From Streptomyces sp. TG1A-8 (lineage in GTDB: Bacteria > Actinomycetota > Actinomycetes > Streptomycetales > Streptomycetaceae): 64,000 bases of DNA. A model generated the notes under the pieces. The model did not search any database, was not told the DNA's origin, and saw only the letters and a list, made by a program, of their open reading frames with translations. Made by a program: the position numbers and the translations under genes. Of this stretch, positions 10,507 to 19,304 are shown piece after piece. The first letter of the stretch is position 1. Each line of letters begins with the position of its first letter. The stretch lies in the NCBI RefSeq assembly GCF_030499535.1, contig NZ_JASTLB010000001.1, positions 4,278,001 to 4,342,000 on the forward strand, in the 5' to 3' direction.

Positions 10507-11883
10507 ATGAGCACCACGGAGCGTCCCAGGATCCTCGTAGTAGGCGGTGGGTACGTAGGCCTGTACGCAGCTCGGCGCATCCTCAAGAAGATGCGCTACG
10601 GCGAGGCGACCGTCACGGTCGTCGACCCCCGGTCGTACATGACCTACCAGCCCTTCCTCCCCGAAGCCGCCGCCGGCAGCATCTCCCCCCGGCACGTCGT
10701 CGTCCCGCTGCGACGCGTGCTGCCGAAGGCGGAGGTCCTTACCGGTCGGGTCACCACCATCGACCAGGACCGCAAGGTCGCCACGATCGCCCCGCTGGTG
10801 GGCGAGGCGTACGAGCTGCCCTTCGACTACCTGGTCATCGCGATGGGCGCGGTATCCCGCACCTTCCCGATCCCCGGCCTCGCCGAGCAGGGCATCGGCA
10901 TGAAGGGCATCGAGGAGTCCATCGGCCTGCGCAACCACGTCCTCGAACAGCTCGACAAGGCCGACTCCACCCACGACGAGGAGATCCGCCGCAAGGCGCT
11001 CACCTTCGTCTTCATCGGCGGTGGCTTCGCGGGTGCGGAGACCATCGGCGAGGTCGAGGACATGGCCCGGGACGCGGCCAAGTACTACAAGAACGTGTCC
11101 CGCGAGGACATGCGCTTCATCCTGGTCGACGCCGCCGACAAGATCCTCCCCGAGGTCGGCCCCAAGCTCGGCCAGTACGGCAAGGAGCACCTGGAGAGCC
11201 GGGGCGTGGAGATCTACCTCTCCACCTCCATGGACTCCTGCGTCGACGGCCACGTGGTGCTGAAGAACGGCCTGGAGGTCGACTCCCACACGATCGTGTG
11301 GACCGCGGGCGTCAAGCCCAACCCGGCGCTGACCCGCTTCGGCCTGCCGCTCGGCCCGCGCGGCCACGTCGACTGCGAGCCCACGCTCCAGGTCAAGGGC
11401 ACGGACTACATCTGGGCCGCCGGCGACAACGCACAGGTCCCGGACCTCGTCGGCCGCAAGGCGGGCAACGAGAACGCCTGGTGCCCGCCGAACGCCCAGC
11501 ACGCGCTGCGCCAGGCCAAGGTCCTCGGCGACAACGTGGTCTCCGGCATGCGGGGCTTCCCGCAGAAGGAGTACAGCCACGCCAACAAGGGCGCGGTCGC
11601 GGGCCTCGGCGTGCACAAGGGCGTCGCGATGATCGTCATGGGCAAGATGAAGATCAAGCTCAAGGGCCGTCTCGCCTGGTACATGCACCGCGGCTACCAC
11701 GGTCTGGCGATGCCGACCTGGAACCGCAAGATCCGCATCTTCGCCGACTGGACCCTCGGCATGTTCCTCAAGCGCGAGGTCGTCTCCCTCGGCGCCGTGG
11801 AGAACCCGCGCGAGGAGTTCTACGAGGCCGCCAAGCCGGCGCCGGTCGCCGCGAAGACCGAGGAGAGGGCCAAGGCCTCCTGA
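10507..11883 (+). CDS. ndh: Type II NADH dehydrogenase
   Basis: A 458-residue flavoprotein that passes electrons from NADH to menaquinone without pumping protons. The FAD loop is ILVVGGGYVGLYAARR at the N terminus and the NADH loop is FVFIGGGFAGAETIGE near residue 175. TVVDPRSYMTYQPFLPEAAAG, VWTAGVKPNP and DYIWAAGDNAQVPD are typical of NDH-2. The C-terminal amphipathic region (LGMFLKREVVSLG) would hold it at the inner face of the membrane. The start is ATG 10507; longer in-frame starts upstream run through non-coding-looking sequence. The Rex operator upstream ties expression to the NADH/NAD+ ratio. A strong hairpin follows at 11907-11946. Confidence 0.96.
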   Translation: MSTTERPRILVVGGGYVGLYAARRILKKMRYGEATVTVVDPRSYMTYQPFLPEAAAGSISPRHVVVPLRRVLPKAEVLTGRVTTIDQDRKVATIAPLVGEAYELPFDYLVIAMGAVSRTFPIPGLAEQGIGMKGIEESIGLRNHVLEQLDKADSTHDEEIRRKALTFVFIGGGFAGAETIGEVEDMARDAAKYYKNVSREDMRFILVDAADKILPEVGPKLGQYGKEHLESRGVEIYLSTSMDSCVDGHVVLKNGLEVDSHTIVWTAGVKPNPALTRFGLPLGPRGHVDCEPTLQVKGTDYIWAAGDNAQVPDLVGRKAGNENAWCPPNAQHALRQAKVLGDNVVSGMRGFPQKEYSHANKGAVAGLGVHKGVAMIVMGKMKIKLKGRLAWYMHRGYHGLAMPTWNRKIRIFADWTLGMFLKREVVSLGAVENPREEFYEAAKPAPVAAKTEERAKAS

Positions 11884-11906
11884 CCTCACACGGTCGCCGG
11901 ACCACC

Positions 11907-11946
11907 CGAGGGACCTCCCGCCATCCGTGGTGCGGGAGGTCCCTCG
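11907..11946 (+). terminator. Hairpin terminator after ndh
   Basis: Perfect 14-bp stem (11907-11920 with 11933-11946) with a 12-base loop and no T run, as is common in Streptomyces. Confidence 0.7.
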
Positions 11947-12086
11947 GCGTTCCGGGAGCCGGCCAGCTGCATGCTCTGTACAGCTATTTTGCTGAGTCGT
12001 AACTCCTTCGCGGGACTGCGCCGAGCACTCCGCGATGTTTACGTGGTGAACGACATCCGGGATCCGCTGTTTTGGAGGTGTGCGCC

Positions 12087-13379
12087 ATGGCCGACGCCGC
12101 GTCGCGGCTGAGGAGTCTTGCCGAACAGGCGCTGGGAGCACCGCTCCCGGTGCGGCTGCGGGCGTGGGACGGATCGCAGGCGGGGCCGGCCGACGCGCCG
12201 GCGCTCGTCCTGCGCAACCGCCGCGCCCTGCGCCGCATGCTGTTCAAACCCGGCGAACTGGGCCTGGCCCGCGCCTGGGTCGCCGGCGACCTGGACGTCG
12301 AGGGCGACCTGTACACGGCCCTCGACGCCGTGGCCGGGCTGGTCTGGGAACGCGACGAGGACGCCCGCGGCCTCGTCCAGGCGCTGCGCGACCCGGACGT
12401 GCGGGCCGCCGGGCGGGAGCTGTTGAAGCTCGCCGGGCCGCCCGTCCCGCCCGCCCCGCCCCGCGAGGAGGTCCGCAGGCCCCGCCGCGGGCTGCACACG
12501 CGCCGCACCGACAAGCGGGCCATCAGCCACCACTACGACGTCGGCAACGACTTCTACGAGATCGTCCTCGGCTCGTCCATGGTGTACTCCTGCGCCTACT
12601 GGGAGCCGGACGCGACGCTGGAGTCGGCCCAGCGCGACAAGCTCGAACTGGTCTGCCGCAAGCTCGGCCTGACACCGGGGCAGCGACTGCTGGACGTCGG
12701 CTGCGGCTGGGGCTCGATGGCCGTCCACGCGGCCCGGGAGCACGGCGTGAGCGTCGTCGGCGTCACCCTCTCGCAGGAACAGGCGGCCTACGCCCGCAAG
12801 CGCGTGGCCGACGAGGGCCTGACCGACCGCGTGGAGATCAGGGTCCAGGACTACCGGGACGTCGTGGACGGCCCCTACGACGCGATCTCCTCCATCGGCA
12901 TGGCCGAGCACGTCGGCGCCGAACGCTACCTGGAGTACGCCAGGAACCTGTACGCCCTGCTCAAGCCCGGCGGCCGGCTGCTCAACCACCAGATCGCCCG
13001 CCGGCCCCGGCGCGACGAAACGGCCTACGAGGTCGACCCGTTCATCGACTCCTACGTCTTCCCGGACGGCGAACTCGCCCCCGTCGGCACCACCGTGACC
13101 CAGTTGGAGCGCGCCGGCTTCGAGGTCCGGGACGTGGAGTCGATCCGCGAGCACTACGCCCTCACCCTGCGCCGCTGGGTGACCAACCTCGAGGCCGACT
13201 GGGACCGCGCGGTCCGCCTCACCACCCCGGGCCGCGCCCGCGTCTGGCGCCTGTACATGGCGGCCTCCGCGCTCGCCTTCGAGCGCAACCGCATCGGCGT
13301 CAACCAGGTCCTCGCGGTCCGCACCCCGGAGTCCGGCCGGTCCGGCCTGCCGCTGCGCACCCGCACCTGGAACGCCTGA
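12087..13379 (+). CDS. cfa: Cyclopropane-fatty-acyl-phospholipid synthase
   Basis: A 430-residue SAM-dependent enzyme of the CFA/mycolic-acid cyclopropane synthase family. The N-terminal third resembles the lipid-binding part (RRALRRMLFKPGELGLARAWVAGDL). The catalytic domain begins AISHHYDVGNDFYEIVLG and has the SAM loop LLDVGCGWG near residue 202, followed by VGVTLSQEQAAYA and SIGMAEHVG. It adds a methylene group across double bonds of membrane lipid chains. The start is ATG 12087, eight bases after GGAGG; a TTG at 12072 is too close to that site. It is followed by a near-perfect hairpin at 13385-13427 and then a broken ABC transporter locus on the other strand. Confidence 0.93.
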   Translation: MADAASRLRSLAEQALGAPLPVRLRAWDGSQAGPADAPALVLRNRRALRRMLFKPGELGLARAWVAGDLDVEGDLYTALDAVAGLVWERDEDARGLVQALRDPDVRAAGRELLKLAGPPVPPAPPREEVRRPRRGLHTRRTDKRAISHHYDVGNDFYEIVLGSSMVYSCAYWEPDATLESAQRDKLELVCRKLGLTPGQRLLDVGCGWGSMAVHAAREHGVSVVGVTLSQEQAAYARKRVADEGLTDRVEIRVQDYRDVVDGPYDAISSIGMAEHVGAERYLEYARNLYALLKPGGRLLNHQIARRPRRDETAYEVDPFIDSYVFPDGELAPVGTTVTQLERAGFEVRDVESIREHYALTLRRWVTNLEADWDRAVRLTTPGRARVWRLYMAASALAFERNRIGVNQVLAVRTPESGRSGLPLRTRTWNA

Positions 13380-13384
13380 CACAC

Positions 13385-13427
13385 CCCGAGGGGGCCGCGC
13401 TCCGTCACGGAGCGCGGCCCCCTCGGG
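13385..13427. terminator. Hairpin terminator between cfa and the ABC pseudogene
   Basis: About 20 paired bases with a 3-base loop, between convergent genes; it can serve both strands. The stem is unusually long and GC-rich. Confidence 0.75.
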
Positions 13428-13437
13428 CCGCGCGCGG

Positions 13438-14235
13438 CTATTCGGCCCTGATCGCCGCGAGCATGTCCAGACCGGCCGCCCGCCGGGCCGGCCACAGCGC
13501 GGCCGGTACGCCGACCACCGCCGCCAGCAGCAGGAGGAGCGCCATCCGGCCCAGGGCGGGACCAGTTCGCACGTCGGCATCCTCGCGCCCAGCAGTTCAC
13601 CGGCCGCCCAGCCGAAGAACACCCCCAGCGCGAGGCCCAGCACCCCGCCGAACAGGGAGATCACCAGGGACTCCAGGCGGACCATGCGCCGGACCGCCCT
13701 GCGCTCCAGGCCGACCGCGCGGAGCACGCCGATCTCCTGGGAGCGCTCGAAGACCGACATGGCCAGGGTGTCGACGACCCCGAGGACGGCGACGACCACC
13801 GCCATGCCGAGCAGGCCGTAGACCATGTACGGTGTCCAGCCACTGCCGGTCCGGCTTGCGGCCCGCGATGTCCATCGGGAGGGTGACGTTCTCCAGGGCG
13901 GTCAGCGTCGGCAGCAGGTTGAACGCCTGGAAGATGAAGCCGATCCTGTCCCGGCGCAACCTGGTGAGCTGCTTGTCCTTCAGGGAGCCCGGTTCGGTCC
14001 CGCCGATCCGCACGAACCCCGAGGAGAAGGTGTCCGGACCGGCCACCCAGTGCATCAACGTGGACCTGCCGGAACCCGACGGCCCCATGATCGCGGCGAA
14101 CTCGGCCTGCCGGGAGTCGACGGAGGCCCGGTCCAGCGCGACCACCCGGGTCTCGCCCTGGCCGTAGGTCTTCGACGGCTCCGTGGCGCGCGCGGCCACG
14201 GCGGTGTTCCGGTCGGCTGTGCGTGTGGTGGTCAC
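13438..14235 (-). pseudogene. Collapsed ABC transporter locus: ATPase front half joined to FtsX permease tail
   Basis: Read on the minus strand from GTG 14233-14235 (after AGGAG), the sequence encodes the first half of a LolD/MacB-type ATPase: VVALDRASV, GPSGSGRSTLMH (Walker A), DRIGFIFQAFNLLPTLTALENVTLPMD. Near 13833, just after RKPDRQWLDTV, it passes directly into the C-terminal segment of an FtsX-type permease in another frame (MVYGLLGMAVVVAVLGVV, FERSQEIGVLRAVG). The Q-loop-to-signature part, Walker B and most of the permease are missing. The Walker A lysine is Arg. A second frameshift near 13570 separates the permease tail (MALLLLLAAVVGV) ending at 13438. I read this as a deletion fusing two adjacent genes. 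It is very unlikely to be functional. Confidence 0.85.
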
Positions 14236-14712
14236 GGGGCGGCGCTCCTGCCGGGACGGCGTTCGCGGGGACCGGTTCATCGTCCCGGCCGCCGGCGCCC
14301 GTGCAGTCAGTCGCTGTTCCGGTTCCGGGGGCGACTCGGGTCGCGCGGAGCGGCTCCGGGTCATACCTGGGGAGGAGGGACGACCCCGGGAGCCGCCGGC
14401 CCGCCCGCCCGTCCGCCGGCCCGCCCGTCCGTCCGTCCGTCTGCCCACCTGTGCCGCCTCTGCCGGAGAACGGCGCCTTGTACCCGTCCGGTCGAGAACA
14501 GGTGGAGCGCCCTCGTTCGGTAGGTGAAATTCCGTCATTCCGCGTACGCGCGCGGACGCGCCCCGTCACGCTTTTGGCAAGTGTGGATGGCCGTACCAGG
14601 GTCTGATGCACCCTCAGACATCAATAAAATAAGACAACATCGGCCGGTCCCGTCCGCTGTGCGAGGGACGCCGCCCGATAGGCTCTGGATCTCCAAGCGG
14701 ACCCCAAGGCCT
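14236..14712. other. Intergenic region upstream of bldA
   Basis: 477 bases without a believable gene. Positions 14390-14450 are a low-complexity run of CCCG and CCGT units. An AT-rich patch (AATAAAATAAGACAACAT) at 14624-14641 is striking in this GC-rich DNA and may belong to the promoter region of bldA, but I cannot fix a -35/-10 pair. Confidence 0.5.
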
Positions 14713-14795
14713 GCCCGGATGGTGGAATGCAGACACGGCGAGCTTAAACCTCGCTGCCCCTCGCGGGCGTACCGGTTCAAGTCCGGTTCCGGGCA
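14713..14795 (+). tRNA. bldA: tRNA-Leu(UAA), bldA
   Basis: An 83-base class II tRNA. The acceptor stem is GCCCGGA (14713-14719) with TCCGGGC (14788-14794) and discriminator A. The anticodon stem GCGAG/CTCGC closes the loop CTTAAAC, giving anticodon TAA. A long variable arm follows, then the T arm ACCGG-TTCAAGT-CCGGT. CCA is not encoded. In Streptomyces this is the only tRNA reading the rare UUA codon, and its loss (bldA mutants) blocks aerial growth and antibiotic production. By eye I noticed no in-frame TTA in the genes of this window, consistent with their housekeeping nature; that scan was not exhaustive. Confidence 0.96.
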
Positions 14796-15287
14796 CTACC
14801 GCCTTCACCGCGAGTGATCAATGGGAACGGTGTGTGCCCGTTTCCGGCTCCGCCTCCGGCCCCGGTCGTGCGCCCCGGCTCGTCCCGCCTCGCGCACCCT
14901 GTTCCCCCGGCGGCGCTGCTTGCACCGCGGCCGGCCTCCCGATCACCCCGGTCCGAACGCAGCCGGGACCATCGCCGCCGTTCCCGTCCGCCCGTCGACG
15001 GCGGATGCGCCCCGCCCGGACCCCATCCCCTTCGGCGCCCGCCTCCGGCCGGCCCGGCCGGAACGGTCCGCCTCCCCGCGCGCCGCCGGGCGGCCCCGCC
15101 GGGGCCCGCACGGGGTTCCCGCTGGACCGGGGCGGGAATGAGAGCTTCCGTGGCCGGGCATCAGGCTTCCACGCGGCGTGGTGCGCGGGCCGGCAGGGGA
15201 AGGATCACCCTCAAGTAGGACGAGCCGTCTTTTGCCAATCCATTACTCTGGAGCCAAGGCCGTGTCGTGCGGCCATGGAGGAGTGAA
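14796..15287. other. Intergenic region bldA to Bax-inhibitor gene
   Basis: 492 bases. Several open frames cross it, but all are Arg/Pro/Ala-rich and lack ribosome-binding sites. The last 60 bases have lower GC (TTTTGCCAATCCATTACTCTG) and probably contain the promoter of the gene at 15288. No other structure was found. Confidence 0.5.
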
Positions 15288-16148
15288 ATGAGGAGCAGCA
15301 ACCCGGTCTTCTCGCGACGGGGGTTCAGCCGCGACAACGGCTACGCCGGCTTCAACACCGCAGCGCAGGCCGGGTACGCGCAGGGCAACCCGTACGCGCA
15401 GAACCCCTACGCCCAGAACCCCTACGCCCAGCAGGGCGCGCAGTACGGCGCGCCGCCGCAGGCCCCGGCCGCCACCGGCCGGATGACGATGGACGACGTC
15501 GTCCTGCGCTCGGCCCTCACGCTCGGCACGGTCGCCGTCGGCGCCGTCCTCGCGTGGGCGCTGCTGCCGGTCTCGGGGACCAGCTACGGCCTGGCCTTCG
15601 GCGCCGCCATCATCGCGATGGTCCTGGCGCTCGTGCAGAGCTTCAAGCGGACCCCGTCGCCCGCGCTGATCCTGGGGTACGCCGCCTTCGAGGGCGTCTT
15701 CCTCGGTGTCATCAGCGAGATGTACAACAGCCGCTGGAGCGGCGCCCCCTTCCAGGCGGTGCTGGGCACCATGGCGGTCTCGGCCGCGACCCTGCTCGTC
15801 TACAAGGCGGGCTGGATCCGCGTCACCGCCCGCTACGCCCGGATCGGCATGGCCATCGCCGTCGCGTTCGTGCTGGTCATGGCGGTCAACCTGCTGCTGG
15901 TCGCGTTCGGCGTCGCCGAAGGCGGCGGCCTGCGCAGCTTCGGCCCGCTCGGTGTGGCCGTCGGCGTCATCGCGATCCTGCTCGGCGCGTTCTTCCTGAC
16001 CCTCGACTTCAAGCAGATCGAGGACGGCATCGCCTACGGCGCTCCGCGCGACGAGTCCTGGCTCGCCGCGTTCGGCCTCACCCTGACCCTGGTGTGGATC
16101 TACGTGGAGATGTTGCGACTGGTGGCGATCTTCAACAACAACGACTAG
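15288..16148 (+). CDS. Bax inhibitor-1 / YccA-like multipass membrane protein
   Basis: A 286-residue membrane protein. The first 75 residues are hydrophilic with a small NPYAQ tandem repeat rich in Tyr, Gln and Asn. About seven membrane segments follow (for example LTLGTVAVGAVLAWALLPV, GLAFGAAIIAMVLALVQSF, LILGYAAFEGVFLGVISEMY, AIAVAFVLVMAVNLLLVAFG). The motifs AFEGVFLG and DFKQIEDGI are typical of the Bax-inhibitor-1-like family, whose bacterial members are thought to be ion-leak channels or regulators of membrane proteases. The start is ATG 15288 behind GGAGGA. It is single and ends in a strong bidirectional hairpin. Confidence 0.9.
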   Translation: MRSSNPVFSRRGFSRDNGYAGFNTAAQAGYAQGNPYAQNPYAQNPYAQQGAQYGAPPQAPAATGRMTMDDVVLRSALTLGTVAVGAVLAWALLPVSGTSYGLAFGAAIIAMVLALVQSFKRTPSPALILGYAAFEGVFLGVISEMYNSRWSGAPFQAVLGTMAVSAATLLVYKAGWIRVTARYARIGMAIAVAFVLVMAVNLLLVAFGVAEGGGLRSFGPLGVAVGVIAILLGAFFLTLDFKQIEDGIAYGAPRDESWLAAFGLTLTLVWIYVEMLRLVAIFNNND

Positions 16149-16168
16149 CCGGTCCCACCTGCCGTGTG

Positions 16169-16200
16169 CGGAGGGCCCCGGGTGACCCCGGGGCCCTCCG
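16169..16200. terminator. Bidirectional hairpin between convergent genes
   Basis: A perfect 14-bp stem (16169-16182 with 16187-16200) with a 4-base loop, between the stops at 16148 (+) and 16206 (-). Confidence 0.75.
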
Positions 16201-16205
16201 GCGTC

Positions 16206-16436
16206 CTAGAGCAGCTTCCGCGCCGCCCTCCTGAGGTCGTACTCGTGGACGATCGCCTTGGCGTGGCCGTACGCCAGGTCGTGTTCGGCCCGCAGCCAGC
16301 TGACCTTCTCCTCGAAGCGGAAGAGGGCTGGACCTTCCTCGACGGTGCGCAGCCAGTCGGTGACTTCACGACCGGTGCAGTGCGGGATGCGGGCGAGCAG
16401 GTTGCGGTGGGTCTCCTCGGAGAAGAGTTGGGACAT
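16206..16436 (-). CDS. Small DUF4287-type protein
   Basis: A 76-residue protein beginning MSQLFSEETHRNLLARIP, with GREVTDWLRTVEEGPA and a C-terminal LRAEHDLAYGHAKAIVHEYD. The last stretch (LAYGHAKAIVHEYDLRRAARK) is characteristic of the DUF4287 family, small cytosolic proteins of unknown role found widely in Actinobacteria. The start ATG at 16434-16436 leaves about 100 bases to the divergent gene at 16536. No catalytic residues are evident. Length and composition are those of a real gene rather than an antisense shadow. Confidence 0.8.
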   Translation of the reverse strand: MSQLFSEETHRNLLARIPHCTGREVTDWLRTVEEGPALFRFEEKVSWLRAEHDLAYGHAKAIVHEYDLRRAARKLL

Positions 16437-16535
16437 CGGCGCCTCCGAACGCAAAGGGGATGTAAGCCGGTCCTTGACGCCACCGTGCCCGAGCGTCCGC
16501 CTCTTGGCAACAGTGCGGCGCGTTACGCTCGGCGC

Positions 16536-16847
16536 GTGGTTGATACGACGCCCCTGAGCCGAGCCGTGGATCATTTCGCCGACCGGTTGCGGGCGGCCCC
16601 GCAGAGCCGGCTGCAACGCAGCGCCGCCGCGGAGGCGCTGGCGCTGGCCAGGGAGTTGGCCCGGTGGGCGCAACGCGTCGAGGAGCCGTCCGCTGAACCC
16701 CGGGAGATGCCGGACGCGGGGATGTTCGCGGCGGCCGACCAGATCCTGGTGGCCGCGCACGACCTGGCCCTGGTGCTGGAGAGCGAGGAGCAGGTCGGCG
16801 AGGCGGTCCGGCTGGTGGAGGAGGCGCGCAAGAGGGCGGGCGTCTGA
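16536..16847 (+). CDS. Conserved small helical protein of unknown function
   Basis: A 103-residue protein starting VVDTTPLSRAVDHFADRLRAAPQSRLQRSAAAEAL. It is almost entirely helical, Ala/Leu/Glu-rich and without Cys or membrane segments, and could form a small helical bundle. I do not recognise a named family. GTG 16536 is the likely start because the sequence before it looks non-coding and contains a low-GC promoter-like stretch. It is divergent from the DUF4287 gene and ends 65 bases before the convergent gene at 16912. Confidence 0.65.
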   Translation: MVDTTPLSRAVDHFADRLRAAPQSRLQRSAAAEALALARELARWAQRVEEPSAEPREMPDAGMFAAADQILVAAHDLALVLESEEQVGEAVRLVEEARKRAGV

Positions 16848-16911
16848 GGCGCGCGGGCGCCGGCGCACCCGCCCCGTCCGCTCGCACCGCCGCCCCGGAA
16901 GGACGCGTCCG

Positions 16912-17712
16912 TCAGAACGACGCGATGACCCTGTCCGCCAGGATGTAGACCGTGTCCTCGCCGCAGGTGAAGGTCAGGGTGTAGGCGCCGGAGATGCCGG
17001 AACCGCCGAGCAGGTACGGCGTCCCGCCCTCCCGCAGGGCCGCCGCCAGGCGCTCGGCCGTCTCGCGGTGGCCCGGGGTCATGCACAGGGTGGTGCCGTC
17101 CGTGAAGACGTACACGTCGAGTGTGCCCAGGGGGCCGGGGCGCACGTCGGAGAGTTCGGTGCGGTCGGCGGCCAGGCGCTCCAGGGTGTCCACCGTGCGC
17201 TCGTGGTCGTTGGCGACCGGCGACTGCACCGGGACGAAGTCGGGGTGCGAGGGGTGGCGGCGGCGGGCCGCGGCCAGCTCCGGGGACTCGCTCCCCGCGG
17301 GGGCACCGCCGGCGAGGTCCTCGGACTCGGCGGTCGGTTCCGACACCGGCTCCAGGCCGGCGAAATCGGCCTGCCGGGGCAGGAACAGGTCCGCGTCGGC
17401 CAGGCCCAGCAGCGAGGGCGCGTCGGAGGCGTCGCGCGCCTCCTGGGCCGCCCAGAACGCGCGCGCCTCCGCCAGCTCCCGCTCCCGCTCCTCGGCCAGC
17501 GCCTCGGCCACGGCCGCGCGTATCTGCTCGGCGTCGGCGGTGGTGCGGGCGGCGGGCAGCAGCGCGCGCAGGGCGGCCGCCTGGTTCTCGGCGAGCTGCG
17601 CCTGCAGCTCGCCGAGCTGGCGGCGCAGTCTCAGCACGGTGCGCAGGACGGCGACGCCCACGGCGCCCGTGGCGGCCGTGGTGAGCAGCAGGGCGATCGG
17701 CATGGCGCTCAC
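16912..17712 (-). CDS. Membrane-anchored coiled-coil protein, unknown function
   Basis: A 266-residue protein with one N-terminal membrane segment (about residues 4-24, PIALLLTTAATGAVGVAVL). A coiled coil follows (RLRRQLGELQAQLAENQAAAL; later EALAEERERELAEARAFWAAQEA), then an acidic/Pro linker and a folded C-terminal domain of about 100 residues (LDVYVFTDGTTLCMTPGHRETAERLAAAL; YTLTFTCGEDTVYILADR). Two Cys in the C-terminal domain could pair. GTG 17712 follows GGGAG; ATG 17703 is an alternative. I cannot name a family. The layout suggests a membrane-tethered scaffold or sensor. Confidence 0.75.
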   Translation of the reverse strand: MSAMPIALLLTTAATGAVGVAVLRTVLRLRRQLGELQAQLAENQAAALRALLPAARTTADAEQIRAAVAEALAEERERELAEARAFWAAQEARDASDAPSLLGLADADLFLPRQADFAGLEPVSEPTAESEDLAGGAPAGSESPELAAARRRHPSHPDFVPVQSPVANDHERTVDTLERLAADRTELSDVRPGPLGTLDVYVFTDGTTLCMTPGHRETAERLAAALREGGTPYLLGGSGISGAYTLTFTCGEDTVYILADRVIASF

Positions 17713-17985
17713 TGACGTACTCCCAGGTTCAAAGTCGACCCCGACTTCCTACATCAGCTTGAAGGGCGGACTGACCGCCTGTCAGTGCGTAACGTCACGA
17801 AATGGGCGGGATTTTGATCGCGCCGTTTCCGGGTTCGCGGCACTGACCTGCGAAGACGCCCCCGGCGAGGGAGATAGGTCACATCCTGGGGGAGATTGGA
17901 TCACAAAACGGCCCGGAAATCGGGCGTTGTCCGGTTTCCGGGCCGCTTCCTGACGTACGGTGGCCGGTTGGCTACCGAAGGTGGG

Positions 17986-19206
17986 TCAGCTGAGGCGCTC
18001 GATGACCATCGCCATGCCCTGGCCGCCGCCGACGCACATCGTCTCCAGGCCGAACTGCTTGTCGTGGAACTGGAGCGAGTTGATGAGCGTGCCGGTGATG
18101 CGGGCGCCGGTCATGCCGAAGGGATGACCGACGGCGATGGCGCCGCCGTTGACGTTGAGCTTGTCCAGGTCGATGCCCAGGTCCTGGTAGGAGGGGATGA
18201 CCTGGGCGGCGAAGGCCTCGTTGATCTCGACCAGGTCGATGTCGCCGACGGTCAGGCCGGCCCGGCCCAGCGCCTGCTTGCTGGCCTCGACCGGGCCGAG
18301 GCCCATGATCTCCGGGGACAGGCCGGAGACGCCGGTCGACACGATGCGGGCGAGCGCGGTGAGGCCCAGCTCGCGGGCCTTGGTGTCGGACATGATGACG
18401 AGCGCGGCGGCGCCGTCGTTGAGCGGGCAGCAGTTGCCGGCGGTGACCAGTCCGTCCGGGCGGAAGACCGGCTTGAGGCCCTGGACGCCCTCCAGGGTGA
18501 CGCCGGGGCGCGGGCCGTCGTCCTTGCCGACCACCGTGCCGTCGGGCAGGGTCACCGGGGTGATCTCACGGGCCCAGAAGCCGTTCTTGATGGCTTCCTC
18601 GGCGAGGTTCTGCGAGCGGACGCCGAACTCGTCCATCTCCTGCCGGCTGACGCCCTTCCAGCGGGCGAGGTTCTCGGCGGTCTGGCCCATCGCGATGTAG
18701 GCGTCCGGGACGAGGCCGTCCTCGCGCGGGTCGTGCCAGGTCGTGCCCTCCTGCTGGGCGACGGCGGCGGTGCGGGCCTCGGCCTCGGCGAAGAGCGGGT
18801 TGTGCGTGTCGGGGAGGCTGTCGGAGTTGCCCTTGGTGAACCGGGAGACCATCTCGACGCCGGCCGAGATGAAGACGTCGCCCTCGCCGGCCTTGATGGC
18901 GTGCAGCGCCATGCGGGAGGTCTGCAGCGAGGAGGAGCAGTAGCGGGTGATCGTGCAGCCGGGCAGGTGGTCCATGCCCATCTGCACGGCGACGATGCGG
19001 CCGAGGTTGTTGCCCTGCTCGCCGCCCGGCAGGCCGCAGCCCAGCATCAGGTCGTCGATGTCCCGGGGGTCCAGCTCGGGGATCTTGGCGAGCGCGGCCT
19101 GGATGACGGTCGCGGTCAGGTCGTCCGGGCGCAGGTCCTTGAGGGAGCCCTTGAAGGCGCGGCCGATGGGGGAGCGGGCGGTCGAGACGATGACGGCTTC
19201 GGGCAT
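17986..19206 (-). CDS. Acetyl-CoA acyltransferase (thiolase)
   Basis: A 406-residue thiolase. The nucleophile Cys lies in ITRYCSSSLQTSRMALHAI near residue 90. Other signatures are NEAFAAQVIPSYQDLGI, NVNGGAIAVGHPFGMTGARI (catalytic His) and ETMCVGGGQGMAMVIE (second Cys). It could work in beta-oxidation (3-ketoacyl-CoA cleavage) or as an acetoacetyl-CoA synthase; the sequence alone does not separate the two. The start ATG 19204-19206 is at a proper distance from GGAG; a GTG at 19209 is too close. About 105 bases upstream is an AAGCGCTT palindrome that may be a TetR-type operator. It stands alone. Confidence 0.93.
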   Translation of the reverse strand: MPEAVIVSTARSPIGRAFKGSLKDLRPDDLTATVIQAALAKIPELDPRDIDDLMLGCGLPGGEQGNNLGRIVAVQMGMDHLPGCTITRYCSSSLQTSRMALHAIKAGEGDVFISAGVEMVSRFTKGNSDSLPDTHNPLFAEAEARTAAVAQQEGTTWHDPREDGLVPDAYIAMGQTAENLARWKGVSRQEMDEFGVRSQNLAEEAIKNGFWAREITPVTLPDGTVVGKDDGPRPGVTLEGVQGLKPVFRPDGLVTAGNCCPLNDGAAALVIMSDTKARELGLTALARIVSTGVSGLSPEIMGLGPVEASKQALGRAGLTVGDIDLVEINEAFAAQVIPSYQDLGIDLDKLNVNGGAIAVGHPFGMTGARITGTLINSLQFHDKQFGLETMCVGGGQGMAMVIERLS

Positions 19207-19304
19207 CACGGCTCCAGTGGCGTGCGAGGTGTGGGCGGACCGGTTGGGAAGTTACCCGGCCGTAGGCTTCCGGTCACCGGTGTTGCGGTGTGACACTCAC
19301 CGCA

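Noticed and set aside
14390..14450. CCCG/CCGT tandem units as a possible repeat element or CRISPR
   Set aside because: Units of 4 bases with no spacers; a simple-sequence run, not a CRISPR array.
14814..15286. Several overlapping frames just after bldA
   Set aside because: All are Arg/Pro/Ala-rich with no start site signal, and they compete with one another in different frames; treated as non-coding.
15375..15435. Repeats at the start of the Bax-inhibitor gene
   Set aside because: These are in-frame codons for NPYAQ units in a hydrophilic N-terminal tail, not a DNA repeat element.
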